Part shown: positions 46,183 to 57,541 of the stretch, piece by piece
Layout of the letters: the number at the start of each line of letters is the position of its first letter
Position numbering within the stretch: position 1 is the stretch's first letter
Source of the DNA: Rutstroemia sp. NJR-2017a BVV2
Taxonomy: Eukaryota > Ascomycota > Leotiomycetes > Helotiales > Rutstroemiaceae
Assembly: GCA_002946415.1 (NCBI GenBank)
Contig: NJPS01000046.1
Coordinates: 806,001 to 870,000, forward strand
Length of the DNA stretch: 64,000 nt
Reading direction: 5' to 3'
Made by a program: the position numbers and the translations under genes
The notes under the pieces: generated by a model
What the model saw: only the letters and a program-made list of their open reading frames with translations
Database searches by the model: none
What the model was told of the DNA's origin: nothing

Positions 46183-46207
46183 AAGTGCCTCAAGTGCCTC
46201 AAGTGCC
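46183..46207 (+). repeat. (AAGTGCCTC)2.8 tandem array
   Basis: Nearly three perfect 9-bp units, followed by a degenerate AAGT. Confidence 0.85.
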
Positions 46208-46574
46208 AAGTACTTAGTGCTTGCATTAGCTAACCTTGCCTTATAATGACGCATTCGGCGTGGAATTATTCTCACGAGAAGGTACTCGAGTATATCCTCC
46301 AACTTCCACTTTGTGGCAACCTCTCGATTTTTGCTCATTTCTCACTGGTAGCTTGAACTATGCTGCTGCTTTCTGCTAGGAGGGTTGTAAATATTTCAAT
46401 GTCTTAAAAGTCGCCTCGTTCATGATTTCTCACTCTAATCGTGGTTTAAGTTCACCTTCGTTGATTCTAGGCAACCTCTCTCGAAACTAAGCGCATTTTC
46501 TCTTCTTACGCCGGACTTCTCTGCGCTACTGTTGGCGTGTTCAGAATACTCAATCTATCCGATAAGTGCTCGAA

Positions 46575-49500
46575 ATGGAGCCATCTCGCGGGCACCACGA
46601 GCGCCACACTGAGTCGAATCGCATCAAGTCCGAAAGCATGTCTCCAAAGCTCAGCAACGTCAAGCTACAGAGAGAGGATACTAACAACATCGCTGAAGCA
46701 GCAGCAGTCGCAGCAGATGAAGCTCTTCCCGACGAAGAAATTACAGCGCCCCAGACCCAGGCAGAAGATGAAGCTAGCGCACTGGCAGGATTGACAGAAA
46801 ATGTTCGCGATCAGGAGGATCTTGAGAGAGATATCAATAATCAAGCCAATCTAGTTCTCATAGAACAAGAAGACAAGCGCGATCAAAAGCGTATTGACAA
46901 GGTCAGGAGCAACATTGAGAAACTGGAGAACCAGAAACGAACTCAGACCCGTCGCCTTAGCACGCTCACGAACAATCCACTTATGCGCCAACAATGCCTC
47001 AACGAACTCACTGAAATCGATGCCGAAATCTCCTCTCTCACGCAAGACATCGCAGATATACAGAAGCGCATAGATGATAGACATAAAGGCGCTGAAGCAG
47101 ACGCCAGCTCTGTCAATACCAATAAGCGCATGCCCAATGAAAGTCAGAGAGATTTTCTCATTCGAACTGGGAAGATCACTCCATTTCAGCGGACATCTGA
47201 CCAAGACATCGGGAATTCTCAGTCGGCTCTTACAGAAGCATTATTAGGTGCCGAGGAAGCGGAGGGAGCCGGAGAGCCAGAGAATAGCGAGGCGGAACCA
47301 AGATCACATCAGAATCTCAGGTTACCTGGCTTCAGAGATGTTTCTGACAGCACACCTGGTATCACAGAGGCTGAGTTTGGTTTGCGTCCGAGGAAGAAGC
47401 GCAGATTGGTCGAAGGTTCCTCGGTGGCTCTCCGTAGTCGCGAGTCTTCTGCAGATACATTTGCGCCGGACCTTTCTAGCGAGGAGCCTGACGACGATCA
47501 TGAAGATGAGGATGATGCCCTGATGACAGCCAGTACAACAAAGAAGAGATCAAAACCAGGAAAAACTCTCAAATCCGATACACAAGACCTTGGTGGGATT
47601 GATGATGGCAATGAACAGATGTACCAAGCACGTCTTGCGCGCTGGGTTGACGAGAGGAGTACAGCTCGGCGACATCTACAAAAGAAACTCAAGGAAGAAG
47701 AAGGTGGCGGAGGAGAGGCTGCAACTACTGAAGATTCAGAGACTGAGGAATGGTTTAAACCATGTCCAGGGGCTCCCGATCATGAATTTGAAAATGGTCT
47801 TAAGCTTCCTGGTGATATCTACCCCGCACTCTTTGACTACCAAAAGACTGGTGTGCAATGGCTATCAGAGCTCTATAATCAACAGGTCGGTGGAATCATT
47901 GGAGACGAGATGGGCTTAGGAAAGACAATTCAAATCATATCATTCTTGGCTGGCCTTCACTACAGCAAAAAGCTGACGAAACCTATTATTGTTGTCGCGC
48001 CGGCTACGGTCCTCCGTCAATGGGTGAATGAATTCCACAGGTGGTGGCCGCCATTGAGAGTATCCATTCTACATAGCTCAGGGACTGGAATGTTGAATGT
48101 CAGGAATGAAGGCCGATTAGAAGATGATGAGGAAGAGCTGCTCTATAACAGCGCAAGCAGAAAACCTCCGAAGACCCAAAAGCTAGCGCAGAAAATTGTC
48201 GATCGCGTTGTCAAGCATGGTCATGTCTTGGTCACCACTTATGCTGGGCTTCAGACTTACAGTGATACTCTGATTAATGTCGACTGGGATTACGCTGTCC
48301 TCGACGAAGGTCACAAAATTCGAAATCCTAACACAGCCGTCACGATCTACTGCAAGGAATTACGAACACCCAACAGAATTATCCTTTCAGGTACCCCCAT
48401 GCAAAATGGGCTCATCGAGTTATGGTCTCTATTTGATTTTGTTTTCCCAATGCGTCTAGGCACGTTGGTGAATTTCAGGCAGACGTTTGAGATTCCTATC
48501 AAGATCGGTGGGTATGCGAACGCGACTAATCTGCAAGTCCTGACAGCTACAAAATGTGCAGAGACCTTGAAAGATGCAATCAGTCCCTATCTCTTACAGC
48601 GGTTAAAGGTTGATGTCGCATCCGACTTGCCAAAGAAAAGTGAGCAGGTACTTTTTTGCAAGCTTACCAAGCCTCAAAGACAAGCCTATGAGGAGTTTCT
48701 TGCCTCGGATGACATGACTTCAATCCTGAATCGGACTAAGCAGTCTCTTTATGGTATCGATATCTTGCGGAAGATTTGCAATCATCCAGATCTGTTAGAT
48801 AAGAGATTAAAAAACAAGCCAGGCTACAAATGGGGCAATGGCAACAAATCTGGAAAGATGCAAGTTGTGAAGGCGCTATTGCAAATGTGGAAACGCTTTG
48901 GGCATAAGACTCTACTATTCAGCCAGGGCGTTCAAATGCTTGATATACTCGAGCAATATGTACGAGAACTAGAGGGCTTCAATTATCTTCGCATGGACGG
49001 TAGCACTGCCATCAAAGACCGACAAACGCTTGTTGATCAGTTCAACAATGATCCAAATATGCATGTCTTCCTTCTTACCACCAAAGTTGGAGGGCTTGGA
49101 GTAAATCTCACCGGGGCGAATCGAGTAATCATCTTCGATCCCGACTGGAATCCGTCCACGGATGTTCAAGCTCGTGAACGTGCTTGGCGTCTTGGTCAGA
49201 AGAAAGAGGTCACTATCTACAGATTAATGACTGCTGGTACAATTGAAGAAAAGATTTACCACCGACAAATCTTCAAGCAGTTCTTAACGAATAAGATTCT
49301 CAAGGACCCGAAGCAGCGTCAAACATTTCAGATGAAAGATCTCCATGACTTGTTCTCCCTTGGAGAGGCAGATGCTGGCAATACCGAGACCGGCGAGCTG
49401 TTCAAAGGCACGGAAGTCAAATTTGACAAAGACCCAGCCGCTGCAACTCCTGCTAGTGTCGACTCTGAACCAGCTCAAGGAGATGCTGATTCCGATCTAC

Positions 49501-50153
49501 GCAAAATCGCAGGTGTTGCAGAACTGGAGCAATTCCGTGCTTCCTCAGAAGAGAAAGAAACCACCGAAGAGTCAAGATTAATGGAAGGTATTTTTGCCCG
49601 CTCCGGAGTTCACAGTGCTCTCGAGCACGACCAGATTATCAACGGAAAGAGAAAACTAGCAGCTGATCGCGGCATGGTTGAACGCGAGGCCAAGAAAATA
49701 GCTGCCGAAGCTGCCGCCGAACTGCGTAAAGCTGGCGAAGCAGCACGAAACTTGACACCTGGAACGGTGACCTGGACTGGCGAGTATGGTTCTGCTGGCA
49801 GACCGACAAATATTCGACGCGGCGCAGGACCAAGTTCGTCGGCCATCCTGTCTGGGTTGTCGAACAGACAAGGCATTGACCAAGGCGGAAGCGCAAGCAC
49901 CTCACGCTCTGCTACTCCTGGTACGACCGCCCAACCGCGAGCTCCTGATTTCATGCGGATGATTCAGGGATTCCTCAAAAGACAAGGTGGATCTGCACCG
50001 AGTCGCGCAATTATCAACCACTTTAATCGATATTGCGTAAATGATCGGGAAACAGCTCGTTTTCAGGCTATGTTGAAGGAGATCGCGACTTTACAGCCGG
50101 GTGCAAATAGTCGCACTCCAGCGAAGTGGGTTTTGAAGGATGAGTTCAAGTGA
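46575..50153 (+). CDS. RAD26: SNF2-family DNA-dependent ATPase Rad26/CSB (transcription-coupled repair)
   Basis: Homologue of yeast Rad26 and human CSB/ERCC6, which binds RNA polymerase II stalled at DNA damage and starts transcription-coupled nucleotide excision repair. Single exon, 1192 aa; the frame opens three codons earlier with GTG, but the first ATG is 46575. The N-terminus has a coiled coil (about residues 75-180) and acidic, Lys-rich linker. Helicase motifs: GDEMGLGKT near residue 443, VVAPATVLRQWV, V-L-D-E-G-H-K near 577 (DEGH box of this subfamily), LSGTPMQNGLIELWSLFDF, then lobe 2 with YLRMDGSTAIKDRQ, TTKVGGLGVNLTGANRVI and QARERAWRLGQKKEV. The final 75 residues (FLKRQGGSAPSRAIINHF) look like a winged-helix module, as in CSB. 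Lack of introns in a gene this long is notable. Confidence 0.96.
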   Translation: MEPSRGHHERHTESNRIKSESMSPKLSNVKLQREDTNNIAEAAAVAADEALPDEEITAPQTQAEDEASALAGLTENVRDQEDLERDINNQANLVLIEQEDKRDQKRIDKVRSNIEKLENQKRTQTRRLSTLTNNPLMRQQCLNELTEIDAEISSLTQDIADIQKRIDDRHKGAEADASSVNTNKRMPNESQRDFLIRTGKITPFQRTSDQDIGNSQSALTEALLGAEEAEGAGEPENSEAEPRSHQNLRLPGFRDVSDSTPGITEAEFGLRPRKKRRLVEGSSVALRSRESSADTFAPDLSSEEPDDDHEDEDDALMTASTTKKRSKPGKTLKSDTQDLGGIDDGNEQMYQARLARWVDERSTARRHLQKKLKEEEGGGGEAATTEDSETEEWFKPCPGAPDHEFENGLKLPGDIYPALFDYQKTGVQWLSELYNQQVGGIIGDEMGLGKTIQIISFLAGLHYSKKLTKPIIVVAPATVLRQWVNEFHRWWPPLRVSILHSSGTGMLNVRNEGRLEDDEEELLYNSASRKPPKTQKLAQKIVDRVVKHGHVLVTTYAGLQTYSDTLINVDWDYAVLDEGHKIRNPNTAVTIYCKELRTPNRIILSGTPMQNGLIELWSLFDFVFPMRLGTLVNFRQTFEIPIKIGGYANATNLQVLTATKCAETLKDAISPYLLQRLKVDVASDLPKKSEQVLFCKLTKPQRQAYEEFLASDDMTSILNRTKQSLYGIDILRKICNHPDLLDKRLKNKPGYKWGNGNKSGKMQVVKALLQMWKRFGHKTLLFSQGVQMLDILEQYVRELEGFNYLRMDGSTAIKDRQTLVDQFNNDPNMHVFLLTTKVGGLGVNLTGANRVIIFDPDWNPSTDVQARERAWRLGQKKEVTIYRLMTAGTIEEKIYHRQIFKQFLTNKILKDPKQRQTFQMKDLHDLFSLGEADAGNTETGELFKGTEVKFDKDPAAATPASVDSEPAQGDADSDLRKIAGVAELEQFRASSEEKETTEESRLMEGIFARSGVHSALEHDQIINGKRKLAADRGMVEREAKKIAAEAAAELRKAGEAARNLTPGTVTWTGEYGSAGRPTNIRRGAGPSSSAILSGLSNRQGIDQGGSASTSRSATPGTTAQPRAPDFMRMIQGFLKRQGGSAPSRAIINHFNRYCVNDRETARFQAMLKEIATLQPGANSRTPAKWVLKDEFK

Positions 50154-51572
50154 TTTTATACCCTTTTGCCTTTTGAGAAAACTTTTGCGATGATTTGGAA
50201 GGCGTTTTGGTAGAGGGGAAAACATCCTATAAGTGATTCGATTGCGATATAAATGATCTGCTCTGGGAAGCTTTTACTGCAATACATGGCTGGCGTTTAT
50301 GGAGATGTCGATATGGAGGGGTGGTGCATAGGAAGCAGATAACTTACATCTCTATCATGAAACTCAACGAGAAGATGAAGAACAGGATATCATTCAAGTG
50401 GAACCTACGTGTGAAACCATGAAGATTGAATCAAATCGAAATCAAATCTATTCCCATTCCCCAAGCACATCACATCTTGAGCCTTCCCAAATAACCTCTA
50501 GACCAAGGAACACCAATCGAAAGGTAACATGCACAAACAACCATAACGTCATTCCCTTCCACAACCCTACCACAACCAACTCTGTACTGTTCTCCTTACC
50601 CCAGATCTTCATCTAATCTTACACCTAAACCGGCATTGTCACTTACTCACCTACTACGTACTTACCTACACTCAAGCGTCACCACAACGGTAAACAACAC
50701 AAACCACCACACGTCCCACGTTCCCCAAACCAACTAAGCATTCCTCACCGTAATCCATCTCTCGTCCCACGGCAACGTAGCACGGTACCTTCCTGACAGC
50801 ACGACTGCCGTACTCCGTCCGTAGCACGGTATGATATTTTGCCATGACACTAATTCCTACCCCGCATCGCACCGCACCGCACCGTACCGCAGCGATCTAA
50901 CTATTTGTGTAATGTGTTCCTGTGTGTGCGTGTGCGTCTCGTATTCTGCGTCTTGTTTGTCATATCGCATGGTGAGATGGGAGTATGCATAGTATATAGT
51001 ATAGTACAGTCTAAACGGATGAGGATCCGGCAGAAGAGCAAGTAGCACGGGATGTCGATCTTTTCTTGGCAGAGTGCAGGAGTGCGGGGTGGAGATGGGA
51101 CTGGAGGTATCGGGCCGTTGGGGGAGGGTTCAGATGTATGTCATGGGGATTGGGGTGGTGTTGCTCTGGGCTCGTATTTGGAATGCTTGAGGTGAGAGGT
51201 TTGTGGAGTTGGGGATTGGTGATGGGGTGGTGTGAGTGGTTGGGTATTGTAGTGTAGTGTATGGCTGTTTTAGTGCAGTGCATGGCTCGCTAGGATAGGA
51301 TAGGGATAGGAGAGGGGAGGGGAGGAGGTGATCGTGAGAAGTGGTGTTAGACGAACATGATGGATACTTGCACGATTGCCTCGATACGAAGATGGTCTGA
51401 TGACGAGTTGCCTGATCTGAGGGGTTAGAAACCTATTCCATGAATAGTATAAAAAAAACCAAATACCTCTCTCCTTCAACCTGCCTTTCTTGTCTTTCCT
51501 TCCATCATCACCAGCAAACAAGTCTTCTCAAGCCATATCACAATCTTCAACTGCAACAATCACTCAACCAAA
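50154..51572. other. Intergenic between RAD26 and the secreted-protein gene
   Basis: About 1.4 kb. A short ACCGC-type repeat run lies at about 50869-50890. No gene supported; it includes the promoter of the following gene. Confidence 0.45.
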
Positions 51573-52417
51573 ATGCTCACCACACCTATTCTCTTCCTCG
51601 GCGCCCTTGCGGCTTCCGTCTTCGCTGCACCAGCCGAAAAGCGCGCCGCCGCAATAATTGAAGGCGTTCAATGGAAAGCCTCGAACTTTACCCGTCGTAC
51701 GTACTGCCGCTTCGTCCTGCTTGGTTTAGTTTGGATTGATCACCAGAGCCATGAATGATGTGAATGCGTTGTGCTGATACTCGAACTTCTAAGCTTGCAC
51801 GGCAACCGTCTGCTCTTTCAATTTCGTTATTAGTGTTCTTGCTTCGGGCACTGTCACGAATGGTGTGTTAACTCTCTTCTGCGGGTCATCTCCCTTTACT
51901 TCCAATTCTTCTTTCCCCTGCGCACCTACCTACCACTCCAACTTCCATCTCTCTCGTCCCTTCTCACACCTCTCCTCATTCCTCTCTTCCCTTCTCATAC
52001 CTCTCCCCATCCCCATTCCACCCCCCCACTAACCACCCACTCTCCTCCAAGTCCCCTGCGTCTTCACCGATACCGCCCCCTCCAACGCCTCTACGCACTC
52101 CTTCAACAGCGTTTCCTGCGCAGCCCCCTCCAACGCCTGGCAAATAAACTGGGGCTACAACCCCAACGGCGATTTCGCCGTCATGACCGTAGTCAACACC
52201 ATCGCGAGCCAAGACGCATTCTTGTGAGTTGTTCCTCCCATTTATCGTTCGTGAAGCGGAAGACATACACATGCCTATGAAGGGCATCAAGGAGAAGAAG
52301 AGAGATAGCTAACGTAATGATGTTGGAAAACACAGTGGATATGATCAGGTGGCTAAAGCGACGAGTTTTAAGGACGTTGGGCCGCAAAGTGTGTATGCTT
52401 TGGGTACATTCAGCTAA
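51573..52417 (+). CDS. Small secreted cysteine-containing protein, 148 aa
   Basis: Predicted extracellular protein of unknown role. Exons: 51573-51696, 51794-51862, 52052-52223, 52336-52417; donors GTACGT, GTGTGT, GTGAGT. Residues 1-19 form a classic signal peptide (MLTTPILFLGALAASVFAAP), with a Lys-Arg pair at 23-24 that may be a Kex2 cleavage site. The mature part has four cysteines (in PCTATVC, GVPCVF and SVSCAAP), likely two disulfides, plus alternating hydrophobic segments that suggest a beta-sandwich. The C-W/F-x-F-x-I spacing recalls the Alt a 1-like fold, but I cannot confirm that. Such proteins are frequent in plant-associated fungi. Intron 2 (189 nt) is CT-rich and longer than usual. 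Convergent with NIP1. Confidence 0.82.
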
Positions 52418-52872
52418 AGATATGTACAATGTTCCATGGCGAACCATCTAAGGCAACAGAGGTAATGGTCTGGGGAGCCGAATTGAGAGGAATACGCAAG
52501 TACTTGGGTAATGAGTTCGTGGTGATTTAGTTTGATTGGATTTGATGGCTTGGATTTTAAAAAGCTTGCGTAATTATTGCACGAGAAAAAAAAAAGGAGG
52601 AAAAGAAACATTAGTAGAAGTGCGCTTACTGTAGTTATTCCTTGAATAACGAATCGTAATGGGAGATTCTGCGATGCTGCACTAGCGGAAACATTATATA
52701 ACTTTTGATATGAGCCCACCAATTTGCAGCTCTGCATTACTGTTTTTGTTTAAAAGTTTGTCAGATTTATTTCAAGAGCTCAGCTTTTCCTGGCAAGCCC
52801 CCTCTAAAACGCCATATGGTTAGTTACAGCGCTGTAGTATACCATTCCCAATGCATTAACACATCCATTCAT
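52418..52872. other. Intergenic between secreted-protein gene and NIP1 3' ends
   Basis: About 450 nt of convergent 3' flank with a short A10-type run near 52588. Nothing else seen. Confidence 0.5.
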
Positions 52873-55574
52873 TCAACCTCTGACCGCAGCACCCAAAGCT
52901 CCACCAGTGAATTGTGTTCCTCCGGCTTGTCTTGGAACATTTGATAAACCACCGCGTCCACCTCCACGTCCTCCGCGGCCACCTCTGTTGCCACCACGTC
53001 CACCACGAGCTCCTTGCCTCTCAAACGCATTAGCCGTGCCTTGTGTTCTTGTCTCGAGAGTTCGTTCGTTGCTTTCGATCAAGCCACTGGCTTTGTCGCT
53101 GAGGCTCAATGCCAAGCTCTGGAGTCTGCTCAACTCAACACCCTTCCTGAAGATGATTGATGAGTTAACTTGGTCCAGTGCTGCAGCAAGTTCCTCGTGA
53201 CTAATCATTTTGCTAACAATAGCTGCGACCTTTCGATCTGTGAGTTCGAACATAGATGAGAGGGTGCCAACGGAGAGGGTGTCGTAGTAAGGGGCATAAG
53301 TGAAAAGGTATGTTCGGAGACCTTCCTCCTGGATTTGTGCGGAAAGCATTGTTTTGATCTCGTCAGGCTTGGCCATGAGTTCCCAGATCTTGATGGAGTG
53401 AATGAATTCAGTCGCCTTCTTCCACTCGCCTTGGGCCAATGCCTTTGATGCTTGCATAACATGGTCTCTAGTGTTCTCAGGTGGACCTGTGAAGATCTGG
53501 CGTTCATGGTACTCGAGCATACGTCTGTACGTCTTGCTGATGACTCTCTTTTTGATATCTGGAGAAGAGCCGGTTTGGGCGAACAGAGGAATTTCCAAAA
53601 GCATACTGCATGTGAGGTAAACACATTCAAGAAGTTCGAGGTTGATGTGCATATGGAATGGAAGTTGGCGTTGTCTCTCAAGACGTTCTTGCTCCGGCGA
53701 TACTTGGTTGTATCTTTGGATCATTACACCCTGTGCTAGCAATTCCTTTTGGCGGCCACTTCCACAGATCTCTTGAAGGGTGGTTTGAGCCTCATACACC
53801 AGCCCTGCGCGGAAAGCGCAAAGACCGACTTGTACAAGGGTTCGGTTGAAAAGGATCTGGCTGTGGACGTCGAAAGCATTAATGGTCTCTTGCAAATGTG
53901 ACATGAGCATCATATCACGAGCCTTATAGTAATTGTCGTGTAGCGCCTCGAAGTAGATCTGGCAGAGCATTGCACGAGCTCGAATGATGCCCTCACTGTT
54001 GATGAAAAGGTAGTGGCAGAGTGTGTTTACGAGGGCAGAAGCATCCTGAACGGAGCCGCGTGGGGTGATAGAAGAGTCAAGGTTTTCGGGCACTGCCTTC
54101 CAGCAGTTTTCATCAAGAATTTTGATCACAGCGGAGGGCTATAAACGGATTAGTAAAGCTCTGAAAGGGGGCTATTTTGCTACGAACCTTGAAGTAGACG
54201 TGCTCTAATCTTCTCATGACAATTCTGTTCAAGTTCTCTTGCGGCGCGTTCAAGCTCTTATCCTTGGTAATTTCCTCGTTGTATAACAAGGTCCTGACAA
54301 TGTTGTTGTATAAAGCACTTTCATCGGATAATCTCTCAATATACTCGGCCGTGTGAGGATCAATGTGTTGCAGGGATCGCGTAAGCTCATCATCCAACCT
54401 CTCAGCGTAGGAAACAATGCTGCCGGGAATCTTGAGCTTCTCGCCTTCATTGACTGTCGGAGCCTTATCGTCGTCATCCCACTCCTCCGCATTTTCCACT
54501 ACCACCAATTCTCTGTTTGATTCAAGAACTTGGAGAAGGATGCCAAACTCTCGTTCGGCTGCTTTCCATTGCTCCTGCGACATGTATGTTTGTGTTCCGG
54601 TGGTCATATCGAACCGCGTAGAAATCAGCGTCAGGAGAACACGGATTCGTTGGTAAGGTGTGGTCGCCACTTCGTACAACTTTTCCATGATCTTTATCTG
54701 CTCCCCACGGTCCGTATTTTTCTTTCCTCTTGACTCCATAATAGTTCTCAGATGTTTGAAGATGCTTTCTGGTGTGAACTGCAACGTCCTGCCGCCTTTG
54801 CCAACAGTCGAGAATCCTTCATCGTCATCTTCCAAAGCGATGGTAGGTGCAGCAGAAGTGGACTTTTCTTTCTTGGCCTTTGGAGCGACAGGCTCCTCGT
54901 CATCTGACTCCATGAAAGCGTCCTTATCAGCTCTGAAAGCATCGATGTCCTTTTGGTACTCCTTATTGTTCTTCTTGATTCTCTGTTTAACAGCGTTCAA
55001 GCCACGGGCGTTCGTCGCGTTCATCTTGCGGGTGGAAACCTTTTGCTTCGCGATAGTTTCGTTCATGAAATCTTCCAATTCTGCGATCGCCTTGATGTAG
55101 ACTTTTGGGGTAGTGCCGGCCTGTACGAGCTTCGCAACTTGACGGTTGAGCTTATCGAACTCTACATTCTTCGGTCAGCTTTCCCCATGAAACCCATGAT
55201 CAAGTAAACAAACCTGTAGAAATAGAGCCCCAGTCGTTGATCTTTTCTCCATTTTCAATCGCCTTCACAGTAGCCTCCAATTCTTCAAAGCGCTTGTTTT
55301 TGGCACTCTTCACGACCTTCACCTCGTCGTCCCCACTACTCTCAGTATCCGAATCATCATCGTCTCTCAAGAAAGCATTTGCACCAGTCTTTTTTCCAAC
55401 TCCATCATCACTGCTGGAGTCGGAATCGGAGTCGTCATCATCGTCGTCTTGCTCTGAGCTCTCTTCATCCGATTCCTCCTCTTGTTCCTCGACCTGGTCA
55501 TCATCGGAGTAGAGATCTTGCTCATCCTCAGAGGAGCTTTCGCTCGAGCTATCACCACGGAAGAATCGAGACAT
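52873..55574 (-). CDS. NIP1: Translation initiation factor eIF3 subunit c
   Basis: Core subunit of eIF3, contacting eIF1 and eIF5 and the 40S subunit during start-codon selection. Exons: 55574-55214, 55161-54188, 54138-52873; 866 aa, the normal length. The N-terminus starts M-S-R-F-F-R-G and runs into a long Ser/Asp/Glu stretch (about residues 8-90), the usual eIF1/CK2-target tail. Then comes [16 protein letters not shown] restored by splicing, Lys-rich charged region, and the conserved body ([20 protein letters not shown]). Exon 3 carries helical repeats and the PCI domain ([20 protein letters not shown]). The C-terminus ends in an RGG box. Identification is firm. Confidence 0.95.
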
Positions 55575-56478
55575 TCTTGAGAAATACCTGTCGGTGATGG
55601 CGTTGTGTAAAAAATGGACGTTTGCCTAACAGATAAGTGGTGGTTCTGAAAAGTCGATAGTCCCACTAAGAGATTTGGCGGGGGATATTTAAGCGAAATT
55701 TTTTCGAACCCTAAAACGGTGTGAAGCAGAATCAAGCTGAAGTAGTCAAAGCAAAGACTTCATATGAGAGCGGAAGAGGCTCTAGCGATTCCTTACGACG
55801 AGTGGAATTCAGTCGAGTAGGATCCTCTACGCAACTCATCCGTTGAGTCATTCCCTCGAGCTTGTCAAGCCATAAATTAAATTCCATTGCTTGCATCGGA
55901 ATGCAACCAATCAGCGTGCGTTTAGCTCCAGATTGAGCTGCCAAAGAAGGCCACTACATTATACTTGATTTATATTCGTGACATTTCTTTGTCTTACCAG
56001 ATGTGAGCAAAGAAAGGTAGTTCTACTTCTGATACTATATATTTTATCTTTATCTTAGCTGCTTGCTTGAAGCCTTTCCAGGATGTATGTCAGCTGTAGA
56101 GCTTGGACTAGAAGATGCGGTGTGATCGGTATATCTTTGCCCTCGTTCAGAATTTAGCCTCAGGAAATGCCCTGGGCCTGGATGGGTACTTATCTAACCC
56201 TTCTACTATTCACTGCCATAACACCAACGGACAAGATTGTGCCATCTGCGCAGAATGCTTCCAATCTTCGAGCTTCCGCATTCCCACATAACGTATAGGA
56301 GATTTTTCTTGATTTCAACCTAGAATGCGACTTAGATTTCGACCGTTGGAACGCCGGGCGACCTATAATGCCAGATATTCATTAATATTCCAACCAGTAG
56401 ACCCCAGACGCCTCCCAATACACGTAGTATGCAGAACTGTTTCGTCAACGTGATCTATCGGTGGATTCCTGCCCAAGA
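55575..56478. other. Intergenic upstream of NIP1
   Basis: About 900 nt holding the NIP1 promoter and the 3' flank of the next minus-strand gene. No gene supported. Confidence 0.45.
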
Positions 56479-57035
56479 TCATGCATCTCTGTCAAGCCAG
56501 TCCGGATGCTCTGTAACTCTCCAAGGCTTGATACCATGGGGGTTCTCGGCTCGACTCTTCTTTGCGTGCTCAAAGATTTTCACGCTCTGCTCATCCTTCA
56601 TCAAACGCTTAAAATCATGGACTTCCTGATTTGCTGTCCGCGCCGAAGTTGAGAATTCAGTAAAGAGTACATCGGCTGTTAGGAATGTTAGATTTTGCCA
56701 TATGTGGATCTGGGTCAGTGAGCTGCCCTGGGTCACTGAGATTTGCACATACGTGAAGGTTGCTTTGTTGTTAAAGGAGCAATTAACCTTGGAATTGTAG
56801 TCCTCAGATTGCGTAACTTCAGAGAAAACCTTGTTAGCTTTTGTCTTTGATTTGTGGACTCGATACGGCTTGCCTGAATATGCATCTCCTTCAACGTCTT
56901 CATAGCCTGATCAAGTCGCTCTTCATCCCAGACATCTTCATCAGCCTCAGGGGCGGGTGCTTGCTGATCAGTGCCTGGAGCATTAGATTCAGTTTGGCCA
57001 GTCATGATTGGGACAACTTGTTGTCCAGCAGCCAT
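56479..57035 (-). CDS. Small conserved fungal protein, 140 aa, probable GC-AG intron
   Basis: I do not recognise the family with confidence. Exons: 57035-56874, 56816-56753, 56675-56479. Intron 1 (56873-56817, 57 nt) starts GCAAGC, contains a GCTAAC branch site and ends TCTGAAG; it has no in-frame stop, so retention is possible, but removal joins KTLKEMHIQ to LRNLRTTIPRLIAPL, a smooth amphipathic helix. Intron 2 (77 nt) has donor GTATGT and acceptor CTAACAG. The N-terminal 38 residues are Pro/Ala/acidic and disordered; the rest is helical, ending in NPHGIKPWRVTEHPDWL. No signal peptide. The helical build and size would suit a small subunit of a nuclear complex (such as Mediator), which is a guess. 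Divergent from AAR2. Confidence 0.78.
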
Positions 57036-57541
57036 TATCTGAATCTATTTTGGGCAGTGTTATAGGTTAATGCGTTGTGATAGGGCTGAGCTCCAAAAGG
57101 GAATGGAACAATAACCTGATGTCACATTGTGTGGAGCTAAGTAGCGTTAGTCCCATTTGTTGGTGTGGAAAATCATTCTGCCGACCCGGACCCAGAGAAG
57201 TGTTGGAAATCGATATCTAAAAATCAGCTGAACTTGTTCTGATTTGTATAAAAGATCAAGCCAATTCTTTGTACATATTCTATTAATTGATAATCATAGC
57301 TATTATAATCATCATAATTTACTCTGGCAACTATTCCAAAAGCCGAATTAACTCGTTCTCCTTGAGTTCTACGCGGCCATCTCAGTTCTTCTATGAACAT
57401 CGGATCTTTTATTAGGTTCTCCGTCTAGCTACCAATAAAATATTTCCACCTCATATTATCATCACATCATACATTCACCTGTAGAAAGATTTCAACCCCA
57501 GAATACGTTCTGATTACTACGGTCATTTCAGACCCGTAGTT
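57036..57541. promoter_or_regulatory. Divergent upstream region, small helical protein / AAR2
   Basis: About 500 nt between the two start codons. AT-rich, with a CT-containing stretch before AAR2; no clear TATA box is assigned. Confidence 0.45.

Larger units (their letters stand above)
44695..46574. other. Divergent intergenic region YAK1 / RAD26 rich in short tandem repeats
   Basis: About 1.9 kb. It holds four short tandem arrays with 8- or 9-bp units (separate entries) and an isolated TATAAATAG on the plus strand at about 45372-45380. The open frame after that element (from ATG 45427 to 45819) has no recognisable features. Confidence 0.5.
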
